From Stappia sp. BW2 (GTDB taxonomy: Bacteria; Pseudomonadota; Alphaproteobacteria; Rhizobiales; Stappiaceae), in assembly GCF_008107695.1 (NCBI RefSeq), contig NZ_VIRG01000070.1, positions 372,001 through 436,000 on the forward strand: DNA of 64,000 bases, given 5' to 3'. Positions 56,418-64,000 of the stretch are shown here, piece by piece; positions within the stretch are counted from its first letter, which is position 1, and each line of letters starts with the position of its first letter. Made by a program: the position numbers and the translations under genes. The notes below the pieces were generated by a model. It was not told where the DNA came from. It made no database searches and worked only from the letters and a program-made list of their open reading frames with translations.

Positions 56418-57545
56418 ATGATCGCCTGCTCCAAGTCTCGTCAATCTCTCTCTCGTGTTCTTCTGCTGTGTCTGACCATCTTCCTCGCCGGTCCGGCGAT
56501 GGGCCAGACAGCCGATGAAGGCGGCGATCCGCAGTTGCCTGCAAACCCGGTGCCGGTCGGTCTTTACGTCAGTCCGCCTTTCGTCATGGAGGAAGAGCCC
56601 GGCGTCTATTCCGGCATGGCGATCGATTTGTGGGAAGCGCTGGCGCAGCAGAACGACATATCGTTCAACTACAGGGTTTTTCCCACAATCCGCGGTCTTG
56701 TGGATGCGACCGCCGACAAGTCCATCGAGATCGCCGTCACCAACCTGACGATCACCCGCAAGCGGGCGGACCGGATCGACTTTACCCAGCCCTGGTTCGA
56801 CGCGGGCCTGCGCATTCTTGTGCCCGACAACCAGGGGGCAACCTTCTCCGAAGTTCTCACCGGCCTCAGCGATTCCGGCTATCTCAGGGCTTATGGCTGG
56901 CTCGCGCTGGTTATCGTCGTCGCGACCGTGCTGATGACACTCTTTGACCGGCGCTTCGACAAGAACTTTCCGAAGGGGTGGCCGGAAGGTGTTTCGGAAA
57001 GCTTTTATTCGGTCATGTCCGTTGTCACGTCCGGCAGGTCGCCCTCGCGCAAGAACCTCTTTGGCTGGCCCGGCCGGATCTGGCAGGCGCTCTGGCTCGT
57101 CTGCGGCATCGCGGTGATGGCCTATGTCACCTCGTCGGTCACCAGCGTCATGACCACCCTGTCCCTGACCAACCAGATCAATGATGCCAGTGATCTGCCG
57201 GGCAAGAGTGTGGGCGTCTTCTCTGGCAGTGTGGCCGAAGAATTTGCTGAAGAGACCGGGTGGTCCTTTCAGCCCTTCGACGATATCCAGGGGGCTGTTG
57301 CCGCCTTGAGCAGCGGAAGAATCGATGCCGTTGTGGGCGATGCTCCCGTGCTTGAGTATTACGCCCACAATAACCCGCGGGCGAACGTCGAGGTGATGGG
57401 GCCGATCTTCGAACCCGACAAATACGGCTTTGGACTTGCCCAAGACAGCCGCTGGACACGGCCGTTGACGCTGGAATTGCTTTCGGCGCATGAAACCAAT
57501 CTGATCGAAGACCTGCGCGTTCGCTATTTCGGAGACGAACGCTAG
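56418..57545 (+). CDS. Prokaryotic ionotropic glutamate receptor-like ligand-gated channel
   Basis: A 375-residue protein with the GluR0 plan. Signal peptide is at 1-30 and ligand-binding lobe 1 at 44-138 (SGMAIDLWEALAQQNDISFN, TITRKRADRIDFTQPWF with binding Thr113/Arg116). Helix M1 is at 157-176 (AYGWLALVIVVATVLMTLFD). A re-entrant pore loop is at 193-212 (ESFYSVMSVVTSGRSPSRKN), helix M3 at 219-246 (AYVTSSVTSVMTTLSL, parallel to the SYTANLAAF motif), and lobe 2 at 253-370 (Asp308 in VVGDAPVLEYY). The pore loop has TSGRSP where GluR0 has TVGYGD, so potassium selectivity is not expected. Ordinary solute-binding proteins lack the inserted helices. It is monocistronic. Confidence 0.88.
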   Translation: MIACSKSRQSLSRVLLLCLTIFLAGPAMGQTADEGGDPQLPANPVPVGLYVSPPFVMEEEPGVYSGMAIDLWEALAQQNDISFNYRVFPTIRGLVDATADKSIEIAVTNLTITRKRADRIDFTQPWFDAGLRILVPDNQGATFSEVLTGLSDSGYLRAYGWLALVIVVATVLMTLFDRRFDKNFPKGWPEGVSESFYSVMSVVTSGRSPSRKNLFGWPGRIWQALWLVCGIAVMAYVTSSVTSVMTTLSLTNQINDASDLPGKSVGVFSGSVAEEFAEETGWSFQPFDDIQGAVAALSSGRIDAVVGDAPVLEYYAHNNPRANVEVMGPIFEPDKYGFGLAQDSRWTRPLTLELLSAHETNLIEDLRVRYFGDER

Positions 57546-57759
57546 GTGTTCGGGCATGCGTTGGCGTGACCTGCGGAAGGATTGGTTCAGTTCTTTTCTG
57601 ACCGCCAAGCGGTGTTGTTCCTGCCGGCTCCGAGCATCTTTGCCAAGCTCAAACAATTGCACCGCATCGCTACCCGATACGATGAGCTTGTCCAGACCAT
57701 CCTCGGCTTCATCAAGCCGCAAGCATCAGGCTCCGGACCAGATATGCGACAGAGCCGAA

Positions 57760-57794
57760 AAAAAGGCGATGGCAGCCGGGCCGCCATCGCCTGA
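57760..57794 (-). terminator. Terminator after the chemoreceptor gene
   Basis: On the minus strand: AGGCGATGGCGGC, loop, GCCATCGCCT, then TTTTTTT. It ends 30 bases after the chemoreceptor stop codon. Confidence 0.88.
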
Positions 57795-57824
57795 TAAAGA
57801 CCTGAAAGATCGTCTTGTCGCGGA

Positions 57825-59504
57825 TCAGGCGGCCCGGATCGTGGCCAGGAACCTGCTCAGTTCGGACTGCAGGAACTCCGACTGCTTGGCAAGGTCGCCG
57901 GAAGCCTGAAGGACTTCGTTTGCAGTCGCGCTTGATTTCGTGGCGGCCTCGGTGACGGTCGTGATCGAGCGCGAGACTTCCGTGGTGCCGATGGCGGCCT
58001 GCTGGATGTTATGCGCGATTTCCTTTGTTGCCGCGGCTTGCTGCTCTACCGAAGCGGCAACCGCAGCACTGATTTCCTTGACCTTGCCGATCGTTGTCGC
58101 AACGCCGTTGATGGCGGTTGCAGACTCGTCGGTCGAGCTCTGGATTTCTGCAATCTGGTCAGCGATTTCGGTGGTCGCACGGGCGGTCTGATCGGCAAGT
58201 TCCTTAACCTCGGCAGCGACGACGGCAAAGCCCTTGCCGGCATCTCCGGCGCGGGCGGCCTCGATGGTGGCGTTGAGGGCGAGAAGGTTCGTCTGCGCAG
58301 CGATGCCGTTGATCAACTCGACGATGTCGCCGATCTTCTGCGCGGCGGTGGACAGGCCGTGCACCTTGCTGGCCGCGGAATCCGCGTCGCGCACCGCGTC
58401 GTCGGAAACCTCGTTGGAGCGGTCGACCTGACTGGAGATCTCCTGCACCGACGCCGTGAGTTCTTCTGTTGCGGAGGCGACGGTCTCAACGTTGGAGGAT
58501 GCTTCTTCGGAAGCATTTGCCACCGTGCCGCTGCGTTCAGAGGTTACGTTTGCGGTGTCGTACATCTCCTGGGCGAAGGTTTCGAGCTGGGACGCTGCCG
58601 CGGATACCGACTGGACGATGCCGCCGACGGCTTCCTCGAACTGGGCTGCCATCTGGTTCAGTTCCTGTTGGCGCAATTCTTCCGCACGCGCCTTTTCGTC
58701 TTCGGCTTCCATGGCAAGACGTTTGTTTTCCCGGGCCTGTTCCCGGAAATAGTCAGCCGTTTTGGCGAGATCACCGATTTCGTCGGTCCGTTCGGTGCCT
58801 TCGATGTCAATGTCGAGTCTGCCCTCTGCGAGCTCCTTGAAGGTCTCCACGATGCGGGAAATCGGTCTTGCAATTCCGTAGTGGGAAATCCAGGCACCAA
58901 GGGCGATGGACAAGATGACTGACAGCGCCGCGATGATCATCAGGCTGGTTTCCGCCTCGCGGGCGTTCTCGCTGGCGGTCTCCCGCAGGTTTGCCATCTT
59001 CTCGGAAGAGTATTTGCTGTAGACCTTCACATTTGAGGTAACCGTTTTCTGGCCCTCAAGCGCAACGTCGAGTGCGGCATTGATGGCCGCGCTGTCATTC
59101 GGCGAGCGTTCTGCGACGTCAATCATCTGCTCAATCTTGGAGAAGTAGGAGTTGAGCGAGGTTCGTATTGTGTCGAGCTGTTTGACTTCTTCTGCATCGG
59201 CAACAGCTTCCAGCTTCGGAAGCCGATCAAGCATTTCTTTGACGCGGTCGTCGTTCTGGCTGCGATAGTTGGCGGCATTTTCCGTGTCGACTGCAAGCTG
59301 ATAGGTCATGCGGCTGATGTCAACGATATCGATGCGCAGATCCATAGCCTCGCGGGCAGCTTCTTCCGAAAGCCCAACTCTGTTGAATGTGTGCGTGACA
59401 CCGGTCAACTGACTGTAAGCCAGCCAGGTGGTTCCCGCAGCTGCGAAACTTAACAACAAGATAACGCCAAGCATTTTCTTGACGATCGAAATATTCTTAA
59501 GCAT
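57825..59504 (-). CDS. Methyl-accepting chemotaxis protein
   Basis: A 559-residue chemoreceptor. Helix 1 is at 11-31 ([20 protein letters not shown]) and a four-helix periplasmic domain of about 165 residues follows, then helix 2 near 190-210 ([20 protein letters not shown]). A HAMP domain ([20 protein letters not shown]) and a signalling domain with [20 protein letters not shown] and [21 protein letters not shown] complete it. The C-terminus has no obvious CheR-tethering pentapeptide. No che genes are close. A short coupling with the glutamate-receptor-like gene opposite is not apparent. Confidence 0.94.
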   Translation of the reverse strand: MLKNISIVKKMLGVILLLSFAAAGTTWLAYSQLTGVTHTFNRVGLSEEAAREAMDLRIDIVDISRMTYQLAVDTENAANYRSQNDDRVKEMLDRLPKLEAVADAEEVKQLDTIRTSLNSYFSKIEQMIDVAERSPNDSAAINAALDVALEGQKTVTSNVKVYSKYSSEKMANLRETASENAREAETSLMIIAALSVILSIALGAWISHYGIARPISRIVETFKELAEGRLDIDIEGTERTDEIGDLAKTADYFREQARENKRLAMEAEDEKARAEELRQQELNQMAAQFEEAVGGIVQSVSAAASQLETFAQEMYDTANVTSERSGTVANASEEASSNVETVASATEELTASVQEISSQVDRSNEVSDDAVRDADSAASKVHGLSTAAQKIGDIVELINGIAAQTNLLALNATIEAARAGDAGKGFAVVAAEVKELADQTARATTEIADQIAEIQSSTDESATAINGVATTIGKVKEISAAVAASVEQQAAATKEIAHNIQQAAIGTTEVSRSITTVTEAATKSSATANEVLQASGDLAKQSEFLQSELSRFLATIRAA

Positions 59505-59845
59505 CTGACCAATCTCCGAAGATGAAGAGTCGGGGTTGCCCTTGTTGCGACCCCATTATCGATAATTAGATCTATGATGCGTTGCGAAATGGTTTATGTG
59601 CGCTGCAACAAAGCAACTTGTCGTAAAAGTTTCATATTAAGCGCGTTTTGAGTGCTTGGTGTCGAAAGAGCGCTCTCGTGATTTTGGCGGGGGCTGCTTA
59701 ATGGCTCACACTGCCGTCCTCAACAAGCTTAAGCGCCGATCGGTTTGGTTTCCCCAGGTGCTGCGAAAGCTCGAGATTGAGCCGCGTTTCCTGCGCTTTG
59801 GCACCTTGGCGAAGACCTCTCCGCCTCAAACCATCTTGTCTTGAG
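59505..59845. other. Intergenic region between the chemoreceptor and LysR genes
   Basis: Mostly promoter-like, low-complexity sequence for the minus-strand chemoreceptor. A 47-codon plus-strand frame (59701-59844) starting MAHTAVLNKLKRRS has no good ribosome site and no family I know; it could be a gene remnant. Confidence 0.45.
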
Positions 59846-60760
59846 TTACGGGTTCACGCCCTGGACCCGTGGTTCGGCCGCAGCCCTTAGCCAGTCGACA
59901 ACAACGGCTGCCTGCGCCCGGTTCCGGCTCTGGTGCGACAGCACGTAATGATAGGCGTTATCCGGCTGCAGTGGCGGCAGGCCGGCGGAGACCAGCAGGC
60001 CTTTTTCGACCTGATCGCCGGTGATCGAGCGCCAGCCGAGCATAACACCGTGTCCGGAGATGGCTGCCTGGGTGGCCTGAACGTAGTTGGAGAACCTGAG
60101 TCCCTTAGCGGAGCCTGCCGCTTTCTGGTGCGTACGGCCAAGATAGTCGGGCCAGGAGATCCAGCGCCGGTCGCTCGTGTCCACATGGATCAGAAAGGCC
60201 GAGGCAAGGCTGCCGCCGTCACTCCGGATCCGTTCGGCGAGGGAGGGGGAGCAGACAGGCTCAACGGTTTCACGGAACAGAAGATCCACCGTGCCATCGT
60301 CCCAGCGGCCGTCACCGTAGCGCATGGCGATATCCGTACCCTGGCCGAGCCTGGGCACTTCCTGCTGCGTGGTGTGGACGTTCACCGCGATATCCGGATG
60401 GTCGATGTAAAAGGCTTCCAGCCGCGGCATCAGCCAGTAGGTGGCAAAGCCGATGGTGCAGGCAACGGTGACGGAGGCGCTGGCCGGATCGGTGAGTGCG
60501 CGGATGTCGTTCAGCGCTTCACTCAGCCGTTCCGTGTTCTCGACAACGGCCTTCAGCAGGATTTCGCCGGCTTCCGTCAAACTCGAGGGGCGTGTGCTGC
60601 GGTCAATCAGGGGGGCACCGATATGCTCTTCCAGCTGGCGCAGGGCCTGGCTGACCGCCGACATGGACACATTGAGTTCAGCCGCCGCGGCCTTGGTGCC
60701 ACCGGCCCGTTGAACCGTCTCGAAAACGGAGAGCAGCCTGAGCGGTGGAATCCGGAGCAT
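59846..60760 (-). CDS. LysR-family regulator, GcvA-like
   Basis: A 304-residue regulator with the N-terminal helix-turn-helix (LRLLSVFETVQRAGGTKAAA, then ELNVSMSAVSQALRQLEEHI) and a periplasmic-binding-protein-like effector domain. The arrangement PPLRLLSVFE is typical of GcvA-like LysR proteins. The start is ATG at 60760 with GGGAG five bases before it, not the TTG at 60772. It is divergent from the dioxygenase-aldolase pair, the usual arrangement for its target operon. Confidence 0.88.
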   Translation of the reverse strand: MLRIPPLRLLSVFETVQRAGGTKAAAAELNVSMSAVSQALRQLEEHIGAPLIDRSTRPSSLTEAGEILLKAVVENTERLSEALNDIRALTDPASASVTVACTIGFATYWLMPRLEAFYIDHPDIAVNVHTTQQEVPRLGQGTDIAMRYGDGRWDDGTVDLLFRETVEPVCSPSLAERIRSDGGSLASAFLIHVDTSDRRWISWPDYLGRTHQKAAGSAKGLRFSNYVQATQAAISGHGVMLGWRSITGDQVEKGLLVSAGLPPLQPDNAYHYVLSHQSRNRAQAAVVVDWLRAAAEPRVQGVNP

Positions 60761-60770
60761 TTCTTCTCCC

Positions 60771-60918
60771 AACTTAAGTGCGAGCTTAATTTAAGTTTCG
60801 ATTTTATCGTCTTTTCAAATCACCGGTGCAAGAGCAGATTCATTGAAGACATTCGAAAAGCTGCCACTTTCAGTGATGCGTGAGAAGCGTCTGAAGGGCT
60901 GTTGAACTAAACTTAAAA
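60771..60918. promoter_or_regulatory. Repeated AACTTAA-type motifs between LysR and dioxygenase genes
   Basis: AACTTAA (60771-60777) and TTAAGTT (60791-60797) form an inverted repeat with a 13-base spacer beside the LysR start. A further AAACTTAAAA lies at 60909-60918, just before the dioxygenase ribosome site. They are candidate LysR-binding sites controlling both directions. Confidence 0.55.
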
Positions 60919-60929
60919 GGACGGAACCA

Positions 60930-62060
60930 ATGCTTGGGACAGGTGATGCAGGTGTATTGCTTCAGGAAAAGGGGCTCGATGTACCGCTGAGCAACGGGCA
61001 AACCGCTTACTTCAACTACTACTGGCTGCGTGACAATTGCCCGAGTTCCTTTGATCCGGAAACCCGTGAGCGGGTCAACGATATCTTTGCTCTGGACGAA
61101 GCGCCGAAGGCTGCTTCGGCGGCCATCGTTAGCGGCCATCTCGAAATCTCCTGGGCTGGCACCAACGATGTTTCCCGTCTGCCGCTGTCGCTGCTCTCCG
61201 CTTACTCCGCCGGCGAAAAGCGTCCGGACATCGCGAACCTGCCGCGTGAGCCGTGGTATGGCGATCACTACGCGAAGATTGCGCGTTTTTCCTATGATGA
61301 GGTCATGGAAGATACCGAACGCCGGCGCGACTGGAGCCGGGCCATGCTGACCGATGGTGTCGCGCTTCTCACCGGCTTGCCGGATACGGACGCCGCGCTT
61401 ACCGATACGGCGGGCCTCATCGGGAATGTGCGGCCGAGTTATTTCGGTCTGACGTTCGAGGTGAAAACCCACATCAAGCCAACCAACCTTGCCTTCACCT
61501 CCAAGGCGCTACCGCTTCACACGGATCTGCCGGACGAGGACCTGGCACCGGGCGTGCAGTTCCTGCATTGCCGGGCCAATACGGTGGAGGGCGGCAACAG
61601 CATCTTTGTCGACGGGCTGGCGGTCGCGGAAGATTTCCGCAAGGCCTATCCGGAAGACTTCGAACTGCTGGTCAATGTGGATGTGCCCTATTTCTGCGAG
61701 CATGACACATTCGACATGCGCTCCCGCCAGCGGGTAATCGAGCTGGACGAGTACGGCAACATTTCCGGTGTCACGATCAGCCAGCACCATGCCGACATAT
61801 TCGACATGCCGCAGCATGATCTGGACCGCTACTATCCGGCGTTCTGTCGCTTTGGCCGGATGATGCGGGACAAGAAGTATCTGATGCAGTTCCGCCTGAA
61901 CGCAGGCGAATGTATCGTCTTCGACAATCATCGTATCCTGCATGGCCGGGTCGCCTATTCGGCAACCAGCGGCGAACGGCACCTGCGCGGCTGCTACACC
62001 GACCGGGGCGAATTGCGCTCCACATACCGGATCCTGTCCGGGGAAGGACGGTTCAAATGA
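60930..62060 (+). CDS. Gamma-butyrobetaine hydroxylase-like TauD/TfdA dioxygenase
   Basis: A 376-residue Fe(II)/2-oxoglutarate oxygenase. An N-terminal domain like that of carnitine-synthesis enzymes (YYWLRDNCPSSFDPETRER) precedes the TauD domain. Iron ligands are H197 and D199 (LPLHTDLP) with a distal His in NHRILHGR, and the 2-oxoglutarate arginine in GERHLRGCYTD. The usual Cys cluster CxCxxC that binds zinc in gamma-butyrobetaine hydroxylase reads CPSSFDP, keeping only one Cys (C37). So the substrate may differ from gamma-butyrobetaine. Its stop overlaps the aldolase start by four bases (ATGA). Confidence 0.85.
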   Translation: MLGTGDAGVLLQEKGLDVPLSNGQTAYFNYYWLRDNCPSSFDPETRERVNDIFALDEAPKAASAAIVSGHLEISWAGTNDVSRLPLSLLSAYSAGEKRPDIANLPREPWYGDHYAKIARFSYDEVMEDTERRRDWSRAMLTDGVALLTGLPDTDAALTDTAGLIGNVRPSYFGLTFEVKTHIKPTNLAFTSKALPLHTDLPDEDLAPGVQFLHCRANTVEGGNSIFVDGLAVAEDFRKAYPEDFELLVNVDVPYFCEHDTFDMRSRQRVIELDEYGNISGVTISQHHADIFDMPQHDLDRYYPAFCRFGRMMRDKKYLMQFRLNAGECIVFDNHRILHGRVAYSATSGERHLRGCYTDRGELRSTYRILSGEGRFK

Positions 62061-62827
62061 GTGTTGTCACGGATGTGAGCTTCGGAACGGCTCCGGACCG
62101 GCAGAGCGAACAGGCTCTGCGCGAGGATCTGGCAGCTGCCTTTCGCCTGGCGGTAAAATTCGGCTGGAGCGAATCCGTCGGCAATCACTTCAGTGCGGCG
62201 GTTTCCGACGACGGGTCGAAGTTCCTGATGAACCCGAAGTGGCGGCATTTTGCAGAAATTCGGGCCAGTGACCTGCTGCTGCTGGATGCCAACGACGACG
62301 CGGTGATGGCGAGCGAAAATGCGCCCGACGCGTCCGCCTGGTGCATTCACGGGACGGTTCACCGGGTCAACCCCAAGGCACGGGTGCTGTTTCACTGTCA
62401 TCCGCCCCATGCCACGGCGCTGGCGACGCTGCAGGACCCCTCCATGAAGCCGATCGATCTGAACACGGCCCGCTTCTTCGGCAAGGTCGCGGTCGATCTC
62501 GGCTTTGGCGGTATGGCCGACGAGGCGGAGGAAGGCAGGCGGATTGCCGATACTCTGGGTGAGAAGCCGGTTCTGGTGATGGGCAATCACGGGGTTTCAA
62601 TCTCCGCCGTGACGGTCGCCGAAGCCTTCGAGCATCTCTATTTCTTCGAGCGGGCCGCCGAAACGCTGCTGAAAGCCTATGCCACGGGTCAGCCACTGGC
62701 CGTCATGTCGGACAATCTGGCTGCCAAGACCGCCGCTGAATGGGAACCCTATGTCGGCATGGGCTATGCCCATTTCGACTATTGGAAACGGGATCTCGAC
62801 CGGAGTGAGCCCGATTACCGGGACTGA
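62057..62827 (+). CDS. Class II aldolase/adducin family protein
   Basis: A 256-residue zinc-dependent aldolase or epimerase of the FucA/AraD type. It contains the substrate loop GWSESVGNHFSAAVSDDG and zinc ligands in LFHCHPPHATAL (two His) and GNHGVSIS (third His). Its tail AHFDYWKRDLDRSEPDYRD is family-like. It overlaps the dioxygenase stop (ATGA), so the enzymes are made together and probably act in sequence: hydroxylation followed by carbon-carbon cleavage. The substrate is unknown. Confidence 0.88.
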   Translation: MSVVTDVSFGTAPDRQSEQALREDLAAAFRLAVKFGWSESVGNHFSAAVSDDGSKFLMNPKWRHFAEIRASDLLLLDANDDAVMASENAPDASAWCIHGTVHRVNPKARVLFHCHPPHATALATLQDPSMKPIDLNTARFFGKVAVDLGFGGMADEAEEGRRIADTLGEKPVLVMGNHGVSISAVTVAEAFEHLYFFERAAETLLKAYATGQPLAVMSDNLAAKTAAEWEPYVGMGYAHFDYWKRDLDRSEPDYRD

Positions 62828-62848
62828 TCTCTGCGCATAACCATCTGT

Positions 62849-62880
62849 TTTTCGCCTCTCCGGTTCGGGGAGGCGAAATG
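62849..62880. repeat. Strong hairpin after the aldolase gene
   Basis: TTCGCCTCTCC / GGGGAGGCGAA with a short loop GGTTC. A T run precedes but does not follow it on the plus strand, so it is either a 3'-end protecting hairpin or a rho-independent terminator of unusual form. Confidence 0.55.
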
Positions 62881-63068
62881 CGTTTGGGCGAAGCATGGCA
62901 ATCCTCCTCAATCGTCTCTCTGGAAATGAGTAGGCCCAAGGTCTCGCGCCGCCAGAACGGGGTGACATTGAGGCAACAGCTCGCCGCCATTCCGGACATA
63001 GGGGTACATATCGGCATCGCGTGAGCCGGAGACCAGATGTCAGCTCGAGCTTCAGCGAGCCTCCAATC

Positions 63069-63086
63069 ATTGGACATCCGTCCAAT
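63069..63086. promoter_or_regulatory. Inverted repeat ATTGGAC-ATCC-GTCCAAT
   Basis: Perfect 7-base arms with a four-base centre, 18 bases upstream of the ATG of a 39-codon frame with a strong ribosome site. It may be an operator. Confidence 0.5.
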
Positions 63087-63103
63087 TTTGAGAAGGAGGA
63101 GCT

Positions 63104-63223
63104 ATGTTGCAAAATATGTCCGGGTTCTGGATCAGCGTTCGGCTTTTACCTGATCTGTCCGGAATAACGGCCGGGCAAACGTTCCCGCCAAGACCACCAG
63201 AACAGCAGAAATTCGCCCTGTAG
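63104..63223 (+). CDS. Possible 39-residue peptide or gene remnant
   Basis: An unlisted small frame with AAGGAGGAG directly before its ATG, the best ribosome site of any short frame I examined in the window. The peptide begins MLQNMSGFWISVRLLPDLSG and ends in a proline/glutamine-rich stretch (PPRPPEQQKFAL). I recognise no family. The inverted repeat at 63069-63086 lies just upstream. It may be a real small protein, a leader peptide of the DJ-1 gene 78 bases on, or the 5' remnant of a lost gene. Confidence 0.35.
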   Translation: MLQNMSGFWISVRLLPDLSGITAGQTFPPRPPEQQKFAL

Positions 63224-63300
63224 TAGCGACCTAATACCCGTTGGAACCTGCTGCCTGCTAGCCTTCCTTCATCGCTATTTGCCACGCTGGAGGACGAAGC

Positions 63301-63894
63301 ATGAGTGCGAAGAAGATCCTGATGATCACGGGTGATTTCACCGAAGATTACGAGACCATGGTGCCGTTTCAGACGCTGCTGGCCATGGGATATACGGTCG
63401 ATGCGGTTTGCCCCGGCAAGAAGGCGGGCGACACGGTTGCCACCTGCATCCACGACTTTGAAGGCGACCAGACCTATTCGGAAAAACGCGGCCATAACTT
63501 CACGCTGAATGCCACCTTCGCCGAGGTTGACGTTGCCGGTTATGATGCTCTGGTGATCCCGGGTGGCCGGGCCCCTGAATATCTGCGCCTCGACGCGGCT
63601 GTTCTTGATGCCGTGAAGCATTTTATGGAAGCGGACAAGCCGGTTGCCGCAATCTGCCACGGAGCGCAGATCTTGACCGCTGCCAAGGTTATCGAGGGCC
63701 GCACCGTATCGGCCTATCCGGCCTGCCGTCCGGAAGTGGAACTTGCCGGTGCGACCTATGCTGATATTGCAATCGATGGTGCCGTGACCGACGGCAACCT
63801 TGTCACCGCTCCGGCCTGGCCGGCCCATCCTGCATGGCTGTCGCAGTTCCATGCGGTTCTGAGCGGTGCAGCCGCCGGCTCCTTGGCTGCCTGA
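63301..63894 (+). CDS. DJ-1/PfpI family protein
   Basis: A 197-residue flavodoxin-like amidotransferase fold: [20 protein letters not shown] at the start, with the conserved glutamate of the DJ-1 site near residue 15, [13 protein letters not shown], and nucleophile Cys119 followed by His120 in [16 protein letters not shown]. Members act as deglycases, amidases or stress proteins; the exact role is not deducible. It could be transcribed from the region of the inverted repeat upstream. Confidence 0.9.
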   Translation: MSAKKILMITGDFTEDYETMVPFQTLLAMGYTVDAVCPGKKAGDTVATCIHDFEGDQTYSEKRGHNFTLNATFAEVDVAGYDALVIPGGRAPEYLRLDAAVLDAVKHFMEADKPVAAICHGAQILTAAKVIEGRTVSAYPACRPEVELAGATYADIAIDGAVTDGNLVTAPAWPAHPAWLSQFHAVLSGAAAGSLAA

Positions 63895-64000
63895 GGCAAA
63901 AGGTGCGGGCCAGCTGACTGGGTCGCACCGTCAATTCCCATGGCAGTCGGTTTGAGGGAGCGCCGGAGCTCTCTCCAGAAGGTGAGATTGGAGGCTCCGC

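Larger units (their letters stand above)
62828..63300. other. Intergenic region before the DJ-1/PfpI gene
   Basis: It contains a hairpin (62849-62880), an inverted repeat (63069-63086) and a 39-codon frame with a strong ribosome site (63104-63223), listed separately. The remaining sequence shows nothing I recognise. Confidence 0.5.

Noticed and set aside
59701..59844. 47-codon frame MAHTAVLNKLKRRS...
   Set aside because: No good ribosome site and no known family; it may be a remnant but cannot be supported as a gene.

Overview
The window looks like a chromosomal segment of an alphaproteobacterium in the order Hyphomicrobiales (Rhizobiales), probably close to marine Stappiaceae such as Roseibium/Labrenzia. 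This is inferred from gene content, without any search. The supporting signals are a circularly permuted two-piece tmRNA gene, the alphaproteobacterial sspB - DUF4169 - RHH cluster, a DUF1127 small protein, the order hflK-hflC-DUF2065-degP, SspB-alpha, and GC-rich coding sequence with divergent serB/miaA. I saw no tRNA, rRNA, CRISPR array, prophage or insertion sequence.

Layout. 0-13.4 kb: 3' end of ligA, a small GIY-YIG protein flanked by composite palindromic repeats, a UvrD/PcrA helicase, a TPR protein, prmA, a DUF1127 protein, an aminopeptidase P, a PhyH-type dioxygenase, and two divergent ClC channels. 13.4-21.4 kb: a hotdog thioesterase, a GlcD/Dld-type FAD oxidase, a very long AsmA-family protein that probably starts at CTG, then (minus) the tmRNA gene, sspB, DUF4169 and RHH. 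21.6-29 kb: thyA and folA, separated by a cassette holding a Tat multicopper oxidase, a beta-lactamase-fold hydrolase, a GH1 beta-glucosidase with a LacI-type operator, DUF2461 and TfoX-N; then ElaA. 29-33.2 kb: hflK, hflC, DUF2065 and degP. 33.2-34 kb: a 182-bp tandem repeat. 34-41 kb: serB/miaA with overlapping start codons, two GNATs, a TetR/tautomerase divergon with three operators, a small P-loop kinase, and leuA with a leucine-rich leader peptide.

41-49 kb: an overlapping three-gene signalling operon (a cysteine-free secreted protein of the molybdopterin-oxidoreductase fold, a hybrid histidine kinase, an HD-GYP response regulator), then PhzF, a GNAT-Nudix fusion and pirin. 49-54.9 kb: an ABC-2 exporter with a GNAT gene between its ATPase and permease, a D,D-carboxypeptidase lipoprotein, a diguanylate cyclase and ilvC. 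54.9-64 kb: a TetR regulator with a 19-bp palindrome, an L,D-transpeptidase, a prokaryotic ionotropic-glutamate-receptor-like channel, a chemoreceptor, a LysR regulator divergent from an overlapping dioxygenase/class II aldolase pair, and a DJ-1/PfpI protein.

Functional links: ssrA and sspB together serve ribosome rescue and delivery of tagged proteins to ClpXP; hflKC with degP serve membrane and periplasmic quality control; leuA and ilvC belong to branched-chain amino acid synthesis; the HD-GYP regulator and the GGDEF protein act in opposite directions on c-di-GMP. Best candidates for something undescribed are the cysteine-free sensor/kinase/HD-GYP operon, the glutamate-receptor-like channel, the dioxygenase-aldolase pair, and the GIY-YIG gene with its flanking palindromes.
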